Of a stretch of 36,361 bases of DNA, positions 33,137-36,361 are shown in pieces. Numbering within the stretch: the first letter of the stretch is position 1; each line of letters opens with the position of its first letter. The position numbers and the translations under genes are program-made. The notes beneath the pieces are model-generated. The model had not been told where the DNA came from. It saw nothing but the letters and a program-made list of their open reading frames with translations, and did not search any database. The DNA comes from Legionellaceae bacterium (GTDB lineage Bacteria > Pseudomonadota > Gammaproteobacteria > Legionellales > Legionellaceae): positions 1 to 36,361 of the forward strand of contig JARGPO010000094.1 of NCBI GenBank assembly GCA_029213075.1, given 5' to 3'.

Positions 33137-34249
33137 ATGCAATTTATAGATCTTAAAACTCAAGCCGATAGAATTCAAGACCGATTACTTGAAAGATTCA
33201 AGAATGTATTTTCACATAGTTCATTTATCTTGGGGCCAGAAGTTCGAGAGCTAGAAAGTAAACTAGCTAAATTTGTTGGTGTTCGCCATGCGATAACAGT
33301 TTCTAGTGGTACAGATGCATTATTAGTTGCCTTAATGGCATTAGATGTTGGACCAGGAGATGAAGTTATAACTTCACCATTTAGTTTTTTTGCGAGTGCT
33401 GAAGTTATTCTCCTACTTGGCGCCAAACCAGTTTTTGTTGATATTGATCCATATACCTATAATATAAATGCAAACTTAATTGAAGAAGCTATTACTGATA
33501 AAACAAAAGCCATCATGCCAGTTAGTATTTATGGGCAGTGTGCTGATATGGATGAAATCAATTCTATTGCTAAAAAACATAATCTACCTGTTATAGAAGA
33601 TGCTGCTCAAAGTTTCGGTGCAACATATAACGGCAGAAGAGCGGGTGGATTAACCACTATAGGTTGTACAAGCTTTTTCCCAACTAAGCCACTTGGCTGC
33701 TACGGAGATGGTGGCGCTTGCTTCACTAATGACGATGATTTGGCTGTTAAAATAAGAGAGCTAATGGTTCATGGTCAATCTTCCAGGTATAATCATACCA
33801 GATTAGGAATTAACGGTCGTTTTGATACTATTCAAGCAGCGTTTTTACTCGAAAAAATGGAAATATTCGAAGAAGAGATTGAGTTACGCCAGAAAGTTGC
33901 TAAAAGGTATTCTCAATTGTTGCCTAAAAACATTAAAACACCACATATCAAAGATTCCAACACGAGCGTTTATGCTCAATATACAATTGAAGTTGAAAAT
34001 CGAGATATCATTCAAAAACAATTACAAGAGCTTGGTATTCCAACAGCAGTTCATTACCCGCAAGGTTTGCATCATCAGCCAATAGTTAAAGAAATGTATC
34101 CTAGCTGGCAGGTATTCTTACATACGGACTTAATAACCAGCAGAGTTATTAGCTTGCCAATGCATCCTTATTTGAGTTATGAAGATCAAGTTACTATTTG
34201 CCAGGCATTAGAGAATATTCTTATGGATGAAACAGCGGATATTATTTAG
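33137..34249 (+). CDS. DegT/DnrJ/EryC1 sugar aminotransferase, WbpE-like
   Basis: The ATG at 33137 follows AAGGATAACACGT; a longer reading from 33098 lacks support. The 370 residues form a PLP-dependent sugar aminotransferase of the DegT family. Landmarks: MQFIDLKTQADRI (typical of WbpE/WlbC relatives), SSGTDALLVALMALDVGPGD, the IEDAAQSFGA segment, and the Schiff-base lysine in SFFPTKPLGCYGDGGA (Lys184). WbpE makes the 3-amino group of UDP-GlcNAc3NAcA for O-antigen; the close sequence style suggests the same reaction, but specificity cannot be read with certainty. The next gene, 21 bp on, is a WbpL-like transferase, supporting a lipopolysaccharide role. Confidence 0.9.
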   Translation: MQFIDLKTQADRIQDRLLERFKNVFSHSSFILGPEVRELESKLAKFVGVRHAITVSSGTDALLVALMALDVGPGDEVITSPFSFFASAEVILLLGAKPVFVDIDPYTYNINANLIEEAITDKTKAIMPVSIYGQCADMDEINSIAKKHNLPVIEDAAQSFGATYNGRRAGGLTTIGCTSFFPTKPLGCYGDGGACFTNDDDLAVKIRELMVHGQSSRYNHTRLGINGRFDTIQAAFLLEKMEIFEEEIELRQKVAKRYSQLLPKNIKTPHIKDSNTSVYAQYTIEVENRDIIQKQLQELGIPTAVHYPQGLHHQPIVKEMYPSWQVFLHTDLITSRVISLPMHPYLSYEDQVTICQALENILMDETADII

Positions 34250-34270
34250 TCTTTATATTAGGAATGGTCA

Positions 34271-35281
34271 ATGATCTTTAGTGCTTTAATTGCTGTATTT
34301 GTTTTGACATGGATTTTAACAGGACTTGTTAGAAAATATGCGGTTTCAAAGCAAATGGTAGACATTCCTAATTACCGAAGCTCACATGTAACGCCTACTC
34401 CTAGGGGAGGAGGTGTTGCTTTTGTAAGTGTGTTTCTTCTTTCTATAATATATTTAACTTATGTGTATGGTGTGAGCCTATTTGGAGGTGTTACTCTTTT
34501 AGGAGCTCTTTTTTTTGTTGCTTTTTTGGGTTTTTATGATGATCATAAATATATAATTGCTCACTGGCGCTTTTTCGGGCAAATTCTGGCAGGAATAATA
34601 GGTCTCTACTCGATAGGTTTTGTTCCGGATTTTGTTCTATTTAAGTGGACCATACAGCATGGGTTTATATTAAATACTTGTGCTGTTATATATCTTGTCT
34701 GGATGCTTAACTTATATAATTTCATGGATGGGATTGATGGTTTAGCTAGTCTTGAAGCAATTAGTGTTTGTCTGGGAATTAGCGTTATTTATTGGATTAC
34801 AGGAAATAATTCTTTAATGTTATTGCCATTAATTTTGTCCATGGCTATTACTGGATTTTTTTATTGGAATATTCCTCCAGCTCGAATATTCATGGGTGAT
34901 GTTGGCAGTAGCTTCCTAGGATTCATCTTTGGTATATTATCTATCCAATCGATATATTCAGATGAAAGATTTTTTTGGTGTTGGCTTATACTGCTAGGAG
35001 TTTTTATTGTTGATGCTACAATAACGTTACTTCTTCGTATGATAAAGGGCGAGAAAATACACATGGCTCATTGCAGTCATGCTTACCAACACGCAGCACG
35101 TTTTTTTAATAGTCACTCTTCTGTGACAGGAGGAGTTTTAATCTTAAACTTGTTGTGGTTGTGGCCAATAGCTATTATGGTTGGGTTAAAGTATCTGGAT
35201 GGGTTTCTAGGATTGATCATAGCCTACATTCCTATCTGTGTACTGGCGGTACAATTTAATGCAGGTCAGGCTAAAAAGTAG
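34271..35281 (+). CDS. Glycosyltransferase family 4 (WecA/WbpL-like) membrane transferase
   Basis: This 336-residue polytopic membrane protein (about ten helices) belongs to the MraY/WecA superfamily, which moves a sugar-1-phosphate from a UDP-sugar to undecaprenyl phosphate to start O-antigen or other glycan units. Visible motifs: SSHVTPTPRGGG near residue 40, FYDDHKYI, the LYNFMDGIDGLAS Mg-binding signature, FMGDVGSSFLGF, and the cytosolic loop GEKIHMAHCSHAYQHAAR, which is typical of WbpL rather than MraY. It follows the aminotransferase by 21 bp and is likely in the same operon. No other glycan genes are visible, so the rest of the pathway must be elsewhere. Confidence 0.92.
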   Translation: MIFSALIAVFVLTWILTGLVRKYAVSKQMVDIPNYRSSHVTPTPRGGGVAFVSVFLLSIIYLTYVYGVSLFGGVTLLGALFFVAFLGFYDDHKYIIAHWRFFGQILAGIIGLYSIGFVPDFVLFKWTIQHGFILNTCAVIYLVWMLNLYNFMDGIDGLASLEAISVCLGISVIYWITGNNSLMLLPLILSMAITGFFYWNIPPARIFMGDVGSSFLGFIFGILSIQSIYSDERFFWCWLILLGVFIVDATITLLLRMIKGEKIHMAHCSHAYQHAARFFNSHSSVTGGVLILNLLWLWPIAIMVGLKYLDGFLGLIIAYIPICVLAVQFNAGQAKK

Positions 35282-35370
35282 AATATTTTGTCTTAAAATA
35301 CTAATTATTGGATTTTCTTAAGGTTATCTTAATAAAATTGCTGTACAATTGTTAGGATAATAAAAAAGCA

Positions 35371-35395
35371 TGTAAGAATGTGGCATGTTCTTACA
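35371..35395. repeat. Hairpin between the glycosyltransferase and csrA
   Basis: TGTAAGAA (35371-35378) pairs with TTCTTACA (35388-35395), with a further TG/CA pair inside. An A-run precedes it, so the uridine tract would be on the minus-strand transcript; on the plus strand it may still end the upstream operon weakly. The rest of 35282-35505 holds the csrA leader. Confidence 0.4.
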
Positions 35396-35469
35396 CTAAA
35401 TAATACAAAGCTATTCTAATTTTAAGTACGGCTCTATGGAAAGCACCAAATGAGTCCAACAAGCAATCG

Positions 35470-35488
35470 ACAGCTTTTCTGCAGCTGT
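35470..35488 (+). promoter_or_regulatory. Leader hairpin directly upstream of csrA
   Basis: ACAGCT (35470-35475) and AGCTGT (35483-35488) can pair around a seven-base loop, ending four bases before the AGGGAG ribosome site (35492-35497). A GGA-containing ribosome site next to a hairpin is what CsrA autoregulation uses (binding at GGA), and ATGGA occurs further upstream. Autoregulation is inferred, not shown. Confidence 0.4.
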
Positions 35489-35505
35489 TTTAGGGAGATT
35501 TTAAT

Positions 35506-35724
35506 ATGTTGATTTTAACAAGACGTATCGGTGAAACACTTATTATAGGTGACGACGTTAATATTACAGTTTTAGGCGTTAAAGGTAATCAAGTACGACT
35601 AGGTATTAATGCGCCTAAAGACGTATCAGTACATCGCGAAGAAATATATTTACGTATTCAGCAAGAAAGAGAACCAACTTCAGAAGTTGTAGAGGAAGTT
35701 GTAGAAGAAGTCGTGGAAGCTTAA
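35506..35724 (+). CDS. csrA: Carbon storage regulator CsrA
   Basis: This 72-residue RNA-binding protein has the CsrA fold: [36 protein letters not shown] and the [10 protein letters not shown] strand with the RNA-contacting Arg44 (in SVHREE). It binds GGA motifs in leaders to block or stabilise mRNAs, and in intracellular gammaproteobacteria it controls the switch between replicative and transmissive phases. The C-terminus is extended by an acidic repeat, [13 protein letters not shown], made of VVEE units; this region is variable in the family. AGGGAG precedes the ATG. A strong terminator follows. The usual neighbour alaS is absent. Confidence 0.97.
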   Translation: MLILTRRIGETLIIGDDVNITVLGVKGNQVRLGINAPKDVSVHREEIYLRIQQEREPTSEVVEEVVEEVVEA

Positions 35725-35737
35725 TTTAAGTACATAC

Positions 35738-35756
35738 AATCTACTCTATGTAGATT
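35738..35756. repeat. Small perfect hairpin after csrA
   Basis: AATCTAC, loop TCTAT, GTAGATT forms a seven-base-pair stem 14 bases past the csrA stop. It is followed by AAAATG rather than a U-run, so it is more likely an mRNA 3' structure ahead of the true terminator at 35788. Confidence 0.4.
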
Positions 35757-35787
35757 AAAATGAGTGAGTAAACACCTTTAAAGTTGT

Positions 35788-35824
35788 CTTCGCGGCCAAG
35801 TTATGGTCGCGAAGGTTTTATTTT
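35788..35824 (+). terminator. Rho-independent terminator of csrA
   Basis: CTTCGCGGCCA (35788-35798) and TGGTCGCGAAG (35804-35814) form an 11-bp stem with one G-U pair and a five-base loop, followed by GTTTTATTTT. This is the strongest intrinsic terminator in the window. From here to 36064 I see no gene, only AT-rich DNA and the degenerate repeat at 35967. Confidence 0.9.
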
Positions 35825-35966
35825 ATATTAAAAAATTTATTTAAACAAACCTCATCTATTTATTTCATAGTCCCCAAACTTAATTGTCTAAGCACCTGTT
35901 TAAAGTCTTTTGAACTTGACATTCTTTTCCGTAAAAATAAAAAGATATTCGTACTATTTTTAAAGA

Positions 35967-36000
35967 CGTCGTTGCGAAGTGCGAAGCGTTGAAGTAATCT
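35967..36000. repeat. Degenerate copy of a dispersed palindromic repeat
   Basis: CGTCGTTGCGAAGTGCGAAG followed by CGTTGAAGTAATCT resembles the widespread proteobacterial palindrome CGTCATTGCGAG-GAGCGAAGCGACG-AAGCAATCT, with several substitutions. It contains the inner GCGAAGTGCGAAGC core. It lies in gene-free DNA before the transposase relic. Copies elsewhere in the genome would confirm it. Confidence 0.55.
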
Positions 36001-36064
36001 AGTGGCCTTAATGTGTTTTATTAGCCTTCTGATCCGATGTTCCGTGGCTAATTTAGAAAAATCT

Positions 36065-36361
36065 CTAATTAAGTTGATTTAATCCAATGATGTCTCTAAA
36101 TAATTCGTTCTTGGATATAGAAGACTTTCTACGTTCTTTTTTAGTTTTCATATTACAATATCTAATGTCTTTTTTAATGGCTTCATACCCTATTGGTAAG
36201 CTGAAATCTCCATAACGAACCATGCAGGAGAGGATGTTAATCCCTTTTACAACATCACCTTTAGCATGAGAGTAGTGCCAACAGTTAACCTCATTTTCAT
36301 CCGTGTAAGGTTTATCCTCGATCGTATCATCAAGAATTAATACTCCATCTGAAGATGAACG
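36065..36361 (-). mobile_element. Truncated DDE transposase (IS4/IS701-like), runs off the window
   Basis: The minus frame is open from the window end to a TAG at 36065-36067 (98 residues, start outside). It reads GVLILDDTIEDKPYTDENEV, then CWHYSHAKGDVVKGINILSC, then RYGDFSLPIGYEAIKKDIRY, and ends ELFRDIIGLNQLN. DDT-x-E-KPYTDEN with CWHY-H is the first catalytic-Asp region of a DDE (RNase H-like) transposase. The later Asp and Glu that the fold needs would lie after the point where this frame stops, and I see no continuation downstream. I therefore read it as a broken insertion sequence. The exact IS family is not certain. Confidence 0.7.

Overview
The window looks like a chromosomal segment of a low-GC (AT-rich, roughly mid-30s percent GC by eye) gammaproteobacterium. 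Evidence: a type II secretion gspFGHIJ block, a PA3496-family small protein, ParE, SohB, RmuC, CsrA and WbpE/WbpL-like surface-polysaccharide genes, all of gammaproteobacterial type. Housekeeping genes are interspersed with orphan proteins of host-adapted flavour (ankyrin-like protein, CX5R phosphatase-like protein, Ser/Thr/Pro-rich protein, acidic hexapeptide-repeat protein), gene relics and short palindromic repeats. That mix suggests a host-associated or intracellular lineage of the Legionellales/Coxiella kind. The placement is inference; no rRNA or other decisive marker is present, and I noticed no tRNA gene or CRISPR array.

Layout. 1-2150: decaying accessory DNA with an inverted repeat, an outer-membrane-protein-like relic, a Ser/Thr-rich orphan gene and a frameshifted relic resembling part of it. 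2150-5513 (minus): PA3496-family gene, then gspJ, I, H, G and F. 5617-11479: glnA divergent from the gsp block; then minus-strand PolB-like exonuclease, secreted Cys-rich protein, slipin, rmuC and sohB. 11480-16663: an orphan island with an ankyrin-like protein, a two-TM protein and a divergent PEP-carboxylase-like protein, with several hairpins. 16750-21731: a palindromic repeat, then parE, mrp/apbC and recQ (minus). 21814-24785 (plus): a compact acyl-CoA dehydrogenase, enoyl-CoA hydratase and 3-hydroxyisobutyryl-CoA hydrolase operon that reads as the middle of valine catabolism. 24800-26701 (minus): CX5R phosphatase-like orphan with its own promoter. 26771-30266: coaE and bioA (minus), divergent from bioB and tadA (plus). 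30345-32017: acidic repeat protein with 17 copies of an 18-bp unit, then a pseudogene with two in-frame TAG codons. 32106-35281: SAM methyltransferase (minus), then a WbpE-like aminotransferase and a WbpL-like glycosyl-1-phosphate transferase (plus). 35506-36361: csrA with a strong terminator, a degenerate dispersed repeat, and a truncated DDE transposase running off the window end.

How the genes work together. gspF-J supply the inner-membrane platform and pseudopilus of type II secretion; the ATPase, secretin and GspK/L/M are not here. bioA and bioB perform two steps of biotin synthesis from a shared divergent promoter region. The valine operon converts isobutyryl-CoA to 3-hydroxyisobutyrate. 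The aminotransferase and transferase pair fits lipopolysaccharide O-unit synthesis. I see no complete novel system. The most interesting items are the PEPC-like protein with an altered active-site motif, the CX5R protein, the acidic repeat gene next to a double-amber pseudogene, and relics missed by simple ORF calling.
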